Origin: Flavobacterium sp. AED
Lineage (GTDB): Bacteria > Bacteroidota > Bacteroidia > Flavobacteriales > Flavobacteriaceae
Direction: 5' to 3'
Assembly: GCF_000812945.1 (NCBI RefSeq)
Contig: NZ_JSYM01000007.1
Coordinates: forward strand, 1-64,000
DNA: 64,000 nt
Shown here: positions 50,879 to 60,339 of the stretch, one piece after another
Position numbering within the stretch: the stretch's first letter is position 1
How the letters are laid out: every line of letters begins with the position of its first letter
Translations under genes and position numbers: made by a program
The notes under the pieces: model-generated
The model's database searches: none
Told to the model about the DNA's origin: nothing
Seen by the model: the letters and a program-made list of their open reading frames with translations, nothing else

Positions 50879-53425
50879 ATGTTTTTTAATAAGCGTATTT
50901 ATATCTTATTTTTTTGCTTTGTTTTTGCCGTGAGTATAACAGCTCAAGACAGAAGCAAAGCAATTCCATTAAAAGATATTCTGCAATCCATAGAAAAACA
51001 ACATCACGTTTATTTTAATTATATTGATAATGAAATAGTTGTTTTTAAAATTGTACCTCCAAAAAAATCTTTGTCCTTGAACAAGAAGATTAATTATCTT
51101 CAAAAAAAAACCAATCTATTCTTTGAAAATATAGACAATAAATCCATTACTATTTTTAGCAATAATGCATTAGATACAAAAAATATATGTGGATATGTAT
51201 TTTCGAAAGAAGATAATTCTCCACTGGAAAATGTGAATATTAGGTTTGAAAATGGTGTTGGTACCTCAACCAATAAAAAAGGATATTTTGAACTAAAAAA
51301 AGAAAACTTAACTGATTTGTTAGTTAGTTGTATTGGATTTACCACTAAAAAAATTTCTGTATCTGATTTACAAAATAAAAATTCCCAAAAAATTTATATT
51401 GAAGTTGAAGTTTCTAAACTAAATAATATAATAACTAATCATTTTTTAACCCCTGGAATTTCAAAAAAAAATGATGGGACATTTGAAATAAAACCAAAGA
51501 GACTCGGAATTTTACCCGGTTTAATTGAATCCGATGTTTTACAAACCATGTTGCAAATTCCCGGTATTTATAGTACAGATGAAAGCATTTCGAGTATTAA
51601 TGTGAGAGGTGGCACCCATGATCAAAATTTATTTTTGTGGAATGGAATAAAAATGTATCAAACTGGACATTTCTTCGGATTAATTTCAGCGTTCAATCCT
51701 AATTTAGCCCATACTATCTCTATAACTAAAAACGGAAGTTCAGCTTTTTTTGGAGAAAGTGTATCGAGTGTTGTGGATATTTCCTCTAATCCCAATAAAT
51801 TTGAAAAAAACAGTTTTGGTGCAGGAATAAATATGATTAATGCAGATATTTATTCAAAGTTTAATATCACTAAAAAAGGTTTCTTGGAAATTTCCGGAAG
51901 AAAATCTATAGCCGATCTAGTAAAAACACCTACCTATGAAGAATATTATAATAAGGCTTTTCAAAACACAAGTATCACTAATTTTTCCAATAATCAAAAT
52001 GTTGATTATACAAGTGACGAGAAATTTAATTTTTACGACATTACGGTTAAATATTTTCAAAATATTGGACGAAAAGATCATCTTATTTTAGATTTTATAA
52101 CTATAAATGACCAACTTAAAGTTTTTCAAAGCACTCGAATTAATACTATAATTCAGTCGGAAAATAATATTTTATACCAAAAAAATTACGGAGGCAATCT
52201 TTCATGGAAACGAAACTGGAATGCAAAAAACAGCAGTAATATCAATGTTTACAGTTCGTTCTATGAACTTGATGCAAAAAAAAATAAAATACAGGATAAC
52301 CAAACTGTAAAGCAGGAAAACAAAGTGTTAGACAATGGTTTTAAACTTGAGAATAGTCATATAATCAATTCAAAATTTACTTTTAATAATGGATATCAAT
52401 TAAACGAAATTGGCACTATAAATTTAGATGAAGTAAATAGCCCAATATATTACAGAAGAATTAAAGAAGTTCTGCGAACTCATGCGCTCATAGTTGAAGG
52501 AAAATTTAACGATACTTTATCCAAAATATATTTTAATACAGGATTGCGATTAAATTATATAGAGAAATTTAAAAAATTCCTTTTTGAACCAAGATTACAG
52601 TTTAATTATGCTATTACCAAACATTTTAATTTAGAAGTATTAGGTGAATTCAAAAGTCAAAATTGTTATCAGATTATTGATCTGCAGAAAGATTATTTTG
52701 GAATAGAAAAAAGACGATGGATATTGGCAAACAACACTACGATGCCTATTCAAAAAAGTAAACAAGCATCAATTAGTTTATCTTATATCAAAAATAATTG
52801 GTTATTTACTTTGGAAAATTTTTATAAAAAAGTAACTGGAATTAATAGCTCAAGCCAAGGATTTCAAAACCAATTAGAATTTGTAAAAACTAATGGTGAT
52901 TATGAAGTCTTAGGAGTTGAAGTGCTAGTTCAAAAAAAAATAAATCATTTCATTACTTGGTTGAGTTATACTTATAACAATAATAATTATCACTTTCCGG
53001 ATTTAGAGCAACCTGTGTTTTCAAACAACTTTAAATTAGATCAAATTATCTCTTGGGCTGGAATCTATGAAAGAAAAAATCTAAAAATAGCATTGGGTTC
53101 AAAATGGTATTCTGGAAAACCCGAGACAACTCCTATGAGTTCAGCAATAAATTACAGTAATTCCTCAAATCCAAAAATTGATTATAATACCCCTAATAAT
53201 AAAGTTCTGGATGATTTTTTTCAAGTTAATTTTTCTACAACATACAAATGGGAAAGCTTGAATGAAATTCAATATAAACTGGGTTTCTCTTTATTGAATG
53301 TATTTAATCGGAAAAATGAAATTAATGAATATTATAGAATAAATACGATTACAAATTCTATTGAAGATGTAAAAATTTTTTCACTTCGACGAACTCCAAA
53401 TTTAAGTTTTAGAATAACTTATTAA
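50879..53425 (+). CDS. FecA-like TonB receptor with STN signalling domain
   Basis: 848 aa. Signal peptide (YILFFCFVFAVSITAQ), an STN domain (IPLKDILQSIEKQHHVYFNY), a carboxypeptidase-regulatory-like domain (CGYVFSKEDNSPLENVNIRF), the plug (VLQTMLQIPGIYSTDESISS and VRGGTHDQNLFLWNGIKMYQ) and a barrel ending LRRTPNLSFRITY. The STN domain contacts FecR in the periplasm, so ligand binding induces its own operon. Ligand unknown; Gln/aromatic-rich loops do not identify it. A terminator-like hairpin follows. Confidence 0.92.
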   Translation: MFFNKRIYILFFCFVFAVSITAQDRSKAIPLKDILQSIEKQHHVYFNYIDNEIVVFKIVPPKKSLSLNKKINYLQKKTNLFFENIDNKSITIFSNNALDTKNICGYVFSKEDNSPLENVNIRFENGVGTSTNKKGYFELKKENLTDLLVSCIGFTTKKISVSDLQNKNSQKIYIEVEVSKLNNIITNHFLTPGISKKNDGTFEIKPKRLGILPGLIESDVLQTMLQIPGIYSTDESISSINVRGGTHDQNLFLWNGIKMYQTGHFFGLISAFNPNLAHTISITKNGSSAFFGESVSSVVDISSNPNKFEKNSFGAGINMINADIYSKFNITKKGFLEISGRKSIADLVKTPTYEEYYNKAFQNTSITNFSNNQNVDYTSDEKFNFYDITVKYFQNIGRKDHLILDFITINDQLKVFQSTRINTIIQSENNILYQKNYGGNLSWKRNWNAKNSSNINVYSSFYELDAKKNKIQDNQTVKQENKVLDNGFKLENSHIINSKFTFNNGYQLNEIGTINLDEVNSPIYYRRIKEVLRTHALIVEGKFNDTLSKIYFNTGLRLNYIEKFKKFLFEPRLQFNYAITKHFNLEVLGEFKSQNCYQIIDLQKDYFGIEKRRWILANNTTMPIQKSKQASISLSYIKNNWLFTLENFYKKVTGINSSSQGFQNQLEFVKTNGDYEVLGVEVLVQKKINHFITWLSYTYNNNNYHFPDLEQPVFSNNFKLDQIISWAGIYERKNLKIALGSKWYSGKPETTPMSSAINYSNSSNPKIDYNTPNNKVLDDFFQVNFSTTYKWESLNEIQYKLGFSLLNVFNRKNEINEYYRINTITNSIEDVKIFSLRRTPNLSFRITY

Positions 53426-53783
53426 ACCATTTTCATAACATTTAATAAATTCATTAGTTAACAATCGGTATAAATAAATGTAAATTAGTTTTAAAAAAAA
53501 AGCTCTGTCTGCAAGTGCATTTCAGGGCTTTAAAACAAAAAATAAAAAATGTACTATACTTTAACTGACATTAATTCATCATAATTTTATAATCATCGCC
53601 CAGAAAGTAACATATTTTATTAATTTGGTTTTTACCAGGAAAAGCCTTTGTAGAACAACACGAAAACATCACTCGTTTAGGAATTCGTTAAAATGTAAAT
53701 CTCAATAAAGACACTGTCCTGAAAAGTGTTTAAGTTAATATTTAAATAATCCAATACTAGAGATTCCAATTTTCAATTATAAT
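53426..53783. other. Intergenic region between convergent genes
   Basis: 358 bp, AT-rich, no gene. It contains the receptor's terminator (53499-53531). Nothing else stands out. Confidence 0.6.
53499..53531. terminator. Terminator-like hairpin after the receptor gene
   Basis: AAAGCTCTG (53499-53507) pairs with CAGGGCTTT (53523-53531) with one G-U, preceded by an A-tract and followed by TTTAAAA; could work on either strand. Confidence 0.6.
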
Positions 53784-55454
53784 TTATTGCTCTTTTAAAA
53801 GCTCCTCAATAAAATATGATGTTGGCATCTTGGCTCTGGAAAAAAAAGCAGTAGCAAAACGTTGTGTGCTACTAAACCCAACTTCTTCTGCTAGTGCTTT
53901 ATTTGTATAATTTCTCAACATCTTATCTTCTTTCAATAAGACAATCAAATAATCCACTTTTAGGTCATTGAGATAATCTACAAATTTTTTATCTCGGTAA
54001 TGGGATATTATTTTTGAAATATACCTTGTGTTTGAATCAAAGGCTACTGCAAGCTTTGTCAGAGTCAAATCTTTTTCCAGAAATTTTTTATCCTTTTCAA
54101 ATTTCTCCAATTGCTTTAAGACCGCTGCTACCGTGTCTTGATTTATGTCTTCAATACCATTGGCAATGTTTTTGGATTCAACTTTAGTAATAGCTTCACT
54201 TTTTTTCATCAATTCATCGAATCTTTGTTTATAGACTCTCTTGTTTCTAATATGTCTATAGATTAGAAATAATACAGATAAGAATAAAAAGACTATTACA
54301 CCTGTAAAAATGAAATCGTTATACTTTCTTTTAGCTAGTAAGTTTTCGATTTTTTTCTTCTGTGTAAGCAGTTCTTTAGTGTCGTATTCTTTGTGGATTC
54401 TTCCAGATACATACCTGTATCTGCTATTTAGGACACTATCCACTTTAAGTAGTTTTTCAATATAATACAGTTGACGATCCGGATTGCTTTTGGATTTAAA
54501 GTAGCTGATTAATAATTCATAATTATTGCGAAGATCAGGACGAATGTATCCTTTATCATTAAAAATGGCATCTACTTTTTTGAAATACAGTACCGCCATT
54601 TGGGGATTCTTAAGGTCCCAATAACTTTTTCCAATATAAAAATACCCAACAGCTTCATTTGCAAAATCCTTGTTTTTAAGTATGTTTGGTAGCGAATAGG
54701 TTATTTTTTTAATCGCTACGGCATAATTGCCTCGAAAATACTGATTAACTCCTTCCGAGTAATTGAAGTACCCCTCCATTTCATCATTATTGAGTCTTCG
54801 CCCTTCTGCAATGCCCATCTCGTTTGTGTCTGTACATAACCCATAATTGCCAATGCGATTATAACACAAACCAAGTGAATGAAGAGAATTTAAATAACCT
54901 CTGGAATCTTCTTTTTCAAAATAACCAATGCATTCCCTAAACAAAGAAATCGCCTCATCATAAAACCCAAGATAGTATTTAATGTGTGCAATATTGTATT
55001 TCGTCTTATAGATCAAATACTTGTCATTGGTTTGGGAAATATAATTATTTGCGATAAGATAATTATCTAAAGCATAGTTATGCTTTTTCTGGGCATAGTA
55101 TACGATTCCCTTTGACAGATAGGCTGAGCCTATCAAAGCATTGTCCCTCGATTTCTTCGCTGTATAGATCATACTGTCAGCATACACCAGCTTTAAATTT
55201 TCTGGTGAGCGACGTAAATAATTTTTATAACCATTTACGATCTCCTGCGAATTTTTTTCTGATTTAGCTTTCGATAAAAAGGATTGAAGGTAAAGTGTCT
55301 CTTTAACAGGATCATTTTCTGATTCCTTTATCCGTTCAAAGAGATAATCATAATCCTTATTTCGAATCGTGTCAGGAATTTTAAAATGGATTTCCTGCGC
55401 GCAAATTTGATCTCCCCAGCAAAGGAAGAGTAAAAACAGATACTTTTTAATCAT
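53784..55454 (-). CDS. TPR-containing membrane sensor with AraC-type HTH
   Basis: 556 aa. Signal peptide (YLFLLFLCWGDQICAQ), TPR-like repeats through about residue 350 (AYLSKGIVYYAQKKHNYALD, AVGYFYIGKSYWDLKNPQMA), a membrane helix (FIFTGVIVFLFLSVLFLIYR, about residues 375-395) and a C-terminal AraC-type DNA-binding domain (LTLTKLAVAFDSNTRYISKI, VGFSSTQRFATAFFSRAKM). The protein could sense in the periplasm and bind DNA directly, a one-component arrangement common in Flavobacteriia. Divergent from the 55806 operon across a 351-bp region with inverted repeats that are candidate targets. Confidence 0.88.
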   Translation of the reverse strand: MIKKYLFLLFLCWGDQICAQEIHFKIPDTIRNKDYDYLFERIKESENDPVKETLYLQSFLSKAKSEKNSQEIVNGYKNYLRRSPENLKLVYADSMIYTAKKSRDNALIGSAYLSKGIVYYAQKKHNYALDNYLIANNYISQTNDKYLIYKTKYNIAHIKYYLGFYDEAISLFRECIGYFEKEDSRGYLNSLHSLGLCYNRIGNYGLCTDTNEMGIAEGRRLNNDEMEGYFNYSEGVNQYFRGNYAVAIKKITYSLPNILKNKDFANEAVGYFYIGKSYWDLKNPQMAVLYFKKVDAIFNDKGYIRPDLRNNYELLISYFKSKSNPDRQLYYIEKLLKVDSVLNSRYRYVSGRIHKEYDTKELLTQKKKIENLLAKRKYNDFIFTGVIVFLFLSVLFLIYRHIRNKRVYKQRFDELMKKSEAITKVESKNIANGIEDINQDTVAAVLKQLEKFEKDKKFLEKDLTLTKLAVAFDSNTRYISKIISHYRDKKFVDYLNDLKVDYLIVLLKEDKMLRNYTNKALAEEVGFSSTQRFATAFFSRAKMPTSYFIEELLKEQ

Positions 55455-55805
55455 AGGTCAAATTAAAATGAGGGACAATTTCTTCGGAAAAACCTTTTTT
55501 GGAGCCAAGTAATCGGCTTATTAAAGAGCCTTAGGATATTTTGCTAGAAATTACCTCAAATATAACATAAACAATTAATAATGAGCGAATTTTTGTCAGA
55601 AAACAGGGTATGGATTTTCAGAAAATCCATACCATAAATTATGAAAATCCATACACAATGTGTTGCGGGGTTGAAATTCGACTTCTAGATTTGCCTCGAA
55701 TTCAAAAGCAAAAACATTTAGCATCGTGCTAAATTAAAGTTCTGCTTACCCGGGTGAAATGAACTGACTATAAAAGTAGTCGGACACATTTAACACATTT
55801 CAATC
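55455..55805. promoter_or_regulatory. Divergent control region with triple ATGGATTTTC element
   Basis: GGTATGGATTTT (55607-55618) and AAAATCCATACC (55622-55633) form a perfect 12-bp dyad with a 3-base centre; GAAAATCCATAC recurs at 55643-55654. The set lies about 150 bp from each flanking start, between the AraC-type sensor and the lipoprotein operon, and is a plausible regulator binding region. No gene in the region. Confidence 0.6.
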
Positions 55806-56543
55806 ATGAAAAACATTTCATTAGGATTAGTGATTTTACTATTACTAATCGTCTCTTGTACCACTGACTCTATTGATAATACTGAAAGTATTAATGGCGA
55901 GGTTAGCAGCAAGAAATCAGAAAAATCAGCACGTTTGGTGCAAAATTTGACCCCAGAAAACCCGGCAAACATATATGACCTTGCGGGTAAGTTACATAAT
56001 GACATCCTTGATATTTATTTGGCAGGTAATTATCAGTACAATACAATTGCACAAATCAGCCAACAAGTCGAAGCCATCGCAGCTGAGAATAATGATTTAA
56101 TGCTCTTAAACGTAGGAACAAATCTGCCCATTAATCTTGAAGTAATACAAGAAATCGTAAATAATCCTCAGGTCAAACTAGATGAGGCTATTGCAAACTC
56201 TACAATGACAAACACAGCAAAAGGAAGTCTTTCCAGTTTTATGAACGATGTACTTTTAGTGGAAAGCAATTCCTATGAGGAAATTTATCAATTCATAATT
56301 TCATATGAATCATCCGTGATGACTAATCCTCAATTTAATAACGAGGATAAGAGAATTATCCTCACCACTTCATCTATAGTCAGGTATTCAGTCTATTATG
56401 ATCTGCCTCGTAAAGATGAAGATTGGGACTCCTCTGTTGGTCATCGTGTCGGAGGACTTAGTGGTGCCATCGATAATTCATCTACTGGGGTAATCAGGTC
56501 ACTTGTAGCAGGGATTATGATAAATAATCTTGTAACGGAGTGA
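55806..56543 (+). CDS. Lipoprotein of unknown function
   Basis: 245 aa. Lipobox LLLIVSCTTDS. The mature part is helical (YDLAGKLHNDILDIYLAGNY, ISQQVEAIAAENNDLMLLNV, AKGSLSSFMNDVLLVESNSY) and ends with a Gly/Ser-rich hydrophobic segment (RVGGLSGAIDNSSTGVIRSL). No family recognised with confidence. It overlaps the next small membrane gene by 4 bp and is followed by an AraC regulator; likely regulated from the repeats upstream. Confidence 0.72.
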   Translation: MKNISLGLVILLLLIVSCTTDSIDNTESINGEVSSKKSEKSARLVQNLTPENPANIYDLAGKLHNDILDIYLAGNYQYNTIAQISQQVEAIAAENNDLMLLNVGTNLPINLEVIQEIVNNPQVKLDEAIANSTMTNTAKGSLSSFMNDVLLVESNSYEEIYQFIISYESSVMTNPQFNNEDKRIILTTSSIVRYSVYYDLPRKDEDWDSSVGHRVGGLSGAIDNSSTGVIRSLVAGIMINNLVTE

Positions 56544-56821
56544 TAATGCACCGCATCCTACTCATTGAAAAGGAAATAATATGCACGTTTAGCGTGTTTT
56601 TGATTCTCTTCAATCTCGTTAGTCTTTATTTCATCGTAGATCTATTATCCTACGATGAAATGATTGACTACCTCACAAATGGCGAGATAAAAAGTAGTAA
56701 CCCACGGAAAATCGCCTACTTATTTTTTGTGAGTGGTATGTCAAATTTACTTTTTGTTTCAGTCTCATTGATGGCCGGATTACTTTCTAAGCAGTCTCTC
56801 AAGCCACTTAAACCAAAGTAA
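56540..56821 (+). CDS. Small two-helix membrane protein
   Basis: 93 aa with two hydrophobic helices (about residues 12-35: CTFSVFLILFNLVSLYFIV; and 62-85: FVSGMSNLLFVSVSLMAGLL). Coupled to the upstream lipoprotein by an ATGA overlap. Could be a partner or immunity protein of the lipoprotein, but nothing in the sequence decides this. Confidence 0.65.
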   Translation: MIMHRILLIEKEIICTFSVFLILFNLVSLYFIVDLLSYDEMIDYLTNGEIKSSNPRKIAYLFFVSGMSNLLFVSVSLMAGLLSKQSLKPLKPK

Positions 56822-56868
56822 AGTTTATTTAACTGATTGCAATTATAATTCTATAAACGAGTATTGTT

Positions 56869-57729
56869 TTGGTAAGTAAAAATTCAAAATATCGTCATCT
56901 AGGTTTGCAAATCTGCATTTTTGAAAGCTTTACATCTAAAATAGCTTTTAGCGAGCTACTCATGCTGGATCGTTTTTCTATACTGATCGTAAATTCGGGT
57001 TCTTTATCTATACGAATAAATGATAGAGAAGTTACTGTCAACAAAAATGAGCTGTTAGTGGTTCCAATGCGAAGTTCATATGAAATTTTGATTATGAGCG
57101 ACCAATTGCAAATTTGCCTGCTATCATTCACACCAGAGTTTGCTTTTGAGAATAGCATTAGGAGACCTCATATTGGATATTTTGAATTTTTTATTACCAA
57201 ATTATCTTCCAAAATCTTTCTCAAGAATAAAGATGTGGTATTACTTACTGATCTGTTTAAATTACTTAATAGTAAAGTACTGCGTTCCAGTATCCATATT
57301 TTTAAAAATGAGACAATCCTTTTTAGTTTTAATCTGTTACTGTATGAATTAGCAGGAATGTATCACAGATCCTCTTGGTATATACCCGTAAAACACACAA
57401 AAAAGGAAAAACTGGTCATGCAATTTATTACGATTTTAGAAATGAATTGCAGAAAACAACATAGTGTAAAATTCTATGCAGATACTTTACTGGTTACGAC
57501 AGACCACCTTAGTAAAACTGTCAAACAAGTTACCCAGAAAACTGCGAAACAATTTATTGAGCAGGCCATTGTTCTGGAAGCAAAAATTTTGCTTCAAAAC
57601 AACCATTTAACCATTTTATATATTACAGAAGAATTGCAATTCAGCAATTCTTCTTTTTTTAGTACTTTTTTTAAAAGGCATACTTCCCTATCCCCTTCTG
57701 AATATCGTTTAAGATTAAATTTCCATTGA
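56869..57729 (+). CDS. AraC-family transcriptional regulator
   Basis: 286 aa if started at the TTG at 56869; the next in-frame ATG gives a protein about 30 residues shorter lacking conserved N-terminal strands, so the TTG start is preferred. N-terminal cupin-like sensor (FSILIVNSGSLSIRINDREV, NELLVVPMRSSYEI), C-terminal two-HTH AraC domain (SVKFYADTLLVTTDHLSKTV, ITEELQFSNSSFFSTFFKRH). Likely controls the lipoprotein pair or the tra operon to the right. Confidence 0.85.
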   Translation: MVSKNSKYRHLGLQICIFESFTSKIAFSELLMLDRFSILIVNSGSLSIRINDREVTVNKNELLVVPMRSSYEILIMSDQLQICLLSFTPEFAFENSIRRPHIGYFEFFITKLSSKIFLKNKDVVLLTDLFKLLNSKVLRSSIHIFKNETILFSFNLLLYELAGMYHRSSWYIPVKHTKKEKLVMQFITILEMNCRKQHSVKFYADTLLVTTDHLSKTVKQVTQKTAKQFIEQAIVLEAKILLQNNHLTILYITEELQFSNSSFFSTFFKRHTSLSPSEYRLRLNFH

Positions 57730-57839
57730 ATACTATGTAATACATGTTTTGATCGGGTTAGAAATGTTCTATAAGCATTGATTTAGAGTACTGTCGATCT
57801 ACGATCGAGAGAAAGATTTACTAAGTAAAAGTAAAAAAC

Positions 57840-59045
57840 ATGACTCAAACCTATCTTTTAGAGTGGCTGGATTCGGTGGTGACATCGACCCTTAATCCAA
57901 GAAAAAACGATGTTAATCAAATTACGTCAGTTCAGTCAAAAACGATTATTGAAAAAGCCACCCAAGAAACACAATTGATCCAGTCACAAATTACAATTCA
58001 GATTTTCTCTCTGACCAAAGAAAAGCAAATTAAGGTACTTGTTGGTAATTATCATTCGGCCTTAATAATCCTTTTGGATAATTTAATAGCAAATAATAAT
58101 GCTATTAATCTTGAAACTGATGACCTCAAAGAGGTTACAGACACTTTACTTTCATGTCTGGACGAACTACTCACATTCGTTGAATCGAGATTCGACAACT
58201 TTTTAAGTCTGGATTCCAGAATGCCTGTTACCTACCTTGCCATTTCAAAAAAGAAAATAAAACAAAAGTTAGACAAACTAAAAAACAGTTTGATTTCTAA
58301 TGCTCATGATGAAAAAGTTATTGATATTGTTTTTGATAACCTCTATTCTTTCGCCAACTCTAAAAAGAATAAAAAGGTCACTTTCCGGCAAGTGATGTAC
58401 AGAAAGCAATTAATAAAAGAATTAGAATCTTTGAAAACACTAAAGAAAGAAGAAAATACCCCTTCTACATTAGAAGCCCTTTTGATTTATATGAACTTTA
58501 ATAGCCGAACTTTTATCGGTTATTTTACACAGTCTATAACTGACAAAATCAGCACTTATGAAACTCCCATTGAAAAGATGGAGAACTTGTTGTTTTATAT
58601 CAAAGAATTCAATCAGATCCACAGCAAAGATGGAGTGAACTTAAATCCACATCACCAAGATTTGAAAAAAGTTTTAAGCGATTGGTTCAAACAAGAAATT
58701 ATTTTTCTTGAAAAACAACAGCATCTTTCCCTTACTCCATTGCAGAGTCTGAGCAAAAAACCATATAAAAGTACTTTGGTCAATAGAACCGAGGATAAAA
58801 TTTTATGCAGATTATCAACCGATCAGACCGCACTTATCCTACGCGCTTCGAATGAGTTAAAAATTCTCATCTCGAAATCCATGAACCAGGTCTTCAAAAC
58901 AATAGTCCCCTATTTGTCTACACCTAATAAAAGTATCCTTTCTTACGATTCCATGCGCAGCAAATCGTATGTGGCTGAAGAGCGGGATAAGGAATTGGCT
59001 ATTGAAGCACTACAGCACATCATAAAAAAAATACAGTCGTATTAA
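57840..59045 (+). CDS. Unknown ICE-associated protein
   Basis: 401 aa, soluble and helical throughout (IIEKATQETQLIQSQITIQI, KQLIKELESLKTLKKEENTP), without recognised catalytic motifs. I recall similar proteins at this place, upstream of the tra genes, in Bacteroidetes conjugative elements, but no function. It lies 110 bp after the AraC gene and 320 bp before the next gene. Confidence 0.65.
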   Translation: MTQTYLLEWLDSVVTSTLNPRKNDVNQITSVQSKTIIEKATQETQLIQSQITIQIFSLTKEKQIKVLVGNYHSALIILLDNLIANNNAINLETDDLKEVTDTLLSCLDELLTFVESRFDNFLSLDSRMPVTYLAISKKKIKQKLDKLKNSLISNAHDEKVIDIVFDNLYSFANSKKNKKVTFRQVMYRKQLIKELESLKTLKKEENTPSTLEALLIYMNFNSRTFIGYFTQSITDKISTYETPIEKMENLLFYIKEFNQIHSKDGVNLNPHHQDLKKVLSDWFKQEIIFLEKQQHLSLTPLQSLSKKPYKSTLVNRTEDKILCRLSTDQTALILRASNELKILISKSMNQVFKTIVPYLSTPNKSILSYDSMRSKSYVAEERDKELAIEALQHIIKKIQSY

Positions 59046-59364
59046 TGCCTTTCTAAATTAATGCACGATTCATTTATTTCCTATCAAATTCAAACTTGTT
59101 TGAAGAAACTAAATTGGCTATTCTCGTTGTTAAATAGAAGTTCTAAAATTTTATTTTGCTCTTTTTCAAAAAAAACACCCCTTGCTAGGTACCGATTTTT
59201 CTGAGAGTCCAAGGGGTCCAGCTTGGGGTTCAACAAAAAGTTGGACTTGTGACGATTTGTTGTCTATCGTTTCTTTGCCCTGTAATGATGAACATCCGGA
59301 TTTGGAAAATTTTCCATTAAACGGATTTCAAAGAACTAATGTGGAACGATAAAATGAAGAAAGT
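59046..59364. other. Intergenic region with structured segment before tra genes
   Basis: No gene. It contains CCCCTTG (59178-59184) with CAAGGGG (59210-59216), an overlapping CCAAG/CTTGG alternative (59209-59213, 59222-59226) and CAAC/GTTG around five A just after. Mutually exclusive stems could form a leader switch or a terminator for the tra transcript. Confidence 0.5.
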
Positions 59365-59856
59365 ATGTTTACAAACATTTCATGGGGCAATTATATAGTT
59401 GTAGTTGTCCTGCTGTTGGCAAGTTGGTATTTATTTGTTGGATTACGATTTTATTTTGATGACATCAAAGAAATCGTGACAGGAAAGCGGAAACTTCAAT
59501 TCCGCACATTAGGAAACACAAATTACCAAGAACCTCAATCCGAATTAAATTATCTGGATTTTGAAATTACTACATCGGAATCGGAATCGGAACCTTCCGG
59601 ATCGGATACTATTTTCCAGGAAGTAGATGCGCTGGTGAAACGATTAAAAAAGGTAATTACCGATGCGACTCAAAGAAAGCTGGTAAAACAGGAATTCGAG
59701 AATCATATGCGATTAGCTCTCACAGCATATCCTTTGTTAAGGGATTCTCCTTACCGCTCCTCGGTCGATGAATTGATTGTTTCTGAATGCCAAAAACAGG
59801 GATCTATCCTTTTGAGTCAGCAGGAGGTGGAAGCCTTATGGGATGAAAAAAGCTAA
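59365..59856 (+). CDS. Membrane-anchored conjugation-locus protein
   Basis: 163 aa. One N-terminal helix (YIVVVVLLLASWYLFVGLRF, residues ~9-28), then an acidic linker (TTSESESEPSGSDTIFQEVD) and a helical C-terminal domain (DATQRKLVKQEFENHMRLAL). Located directly upstream of traE and a structured RNA in the tra operon; probably a transfer accessory protein. No family name is assigned. Confidence 0.7.
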   Translation: MFTNISWGNYIVVVVLLLASWYLFVGLRFYFDDIKEIVTGKRKLQFRTLGNTNYQEPQSELNYLDFEITTSESESEPSGSDTIFQEVDALVKRLKKVITDATQRKLVKQEFENHMRLALTAYPLLRDSPYRSSVDELIVSECQKQGSILLSQQEVEALWDEKS

Positions 59857-59865
59857 TACAAGATT

Positions 59866-59955
59866 GCGGAGGAAATGCCCCTGTCCGTCTCATGCGGTAT
59901 GGTTTTAGGTGACAGGAAAGAGGTATTGAGACAGTGGCGAAACCTCCGCTTTTTT
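59866..59955 (+). ncRNA. Pseudoknotted RNA with terminator before traE
   Basis: GCGGAGG (59866-59872) pairs with CCTCCGC (59943-59949), which is followed by six T: an enclosing stem that is also an intrinsic terminator. Inside, CCTGTC (59880-59885) pairs with GACAGG (59911-59916) and GTCTCA (59887-59892) pairs with TGAGAC (59927-59932); the two cross and define an H-type pseudoknot. All stems are perfect. A regulatory leader or riboswitch-like attenuator of the tra genes, or a small RNA, is likely; no known family is claimed. Confidence 0.65.
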
Positions 59956-59987
59956 ATTTAATTATTTGAATTTTAAAATAATGTGTT

Positions 59988-60326
59988 ATGAAAAAGTGTT
60001 CCTTGAATTTTAGAAAATTTACCCAACAAAAAATGGGTGCTGTCACTACCGTTTTGGTAGTGCTAAGCATTAGTTATCATGCCTATGCCCAAGACGGCGT
60101 TGCAGGAATTAATGAGGCCAATCAACTGGTGCGAAGCTACTTTGATGCAGGGACCGAACTAATGTATGCTGTTGGTGCCATATTGGGATTAATCGGTGCC
60201 GTCAAGGTATATCAAAAATGGAATGCGGGTGATCCTGATACCGGGAAAGTGGCTGCCGCCTGGTTTGGAAGTTGCGTTTTTCTGGTTGTTGTGGCCACGG
60301 TAATACAATCCTTCTTTGGTATTTAA
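59988..60326 (+). CDS. traE: Conjugative transfer protein TraE (DUF4134)
   Basis: 112 aa. An N-terminal basic stretch and a signal-like helix (TVLVVLSISYHAYAQ) are followed by INEANQLVRSYFDAGTELMY and two hydrophobic helices (AVGAILGLIGAVKVYQKW; GSCVFLVVVATVIQSFFGI). This is the DUF4134/TraE pattern of CTnDOT-type elements, a small inner-membrane component similar to VirB2/VirB3-type proteins. First of the core tra genes, 33 bp after the pseudoknot RNA. Confidence 0.9.
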   Translation: MKKCSLNFRKFTQQKMGAVTTVLVVLSISYHAYAQDGVAGINEANQLVRSYFDAGTELMYAVGAILGLIGAVKVYQKWNAGDPDTGKVAAAWFGSCVFLVVVATVIQSFFGI

Positions 60327-60339
60327 ACTCATAACAATC

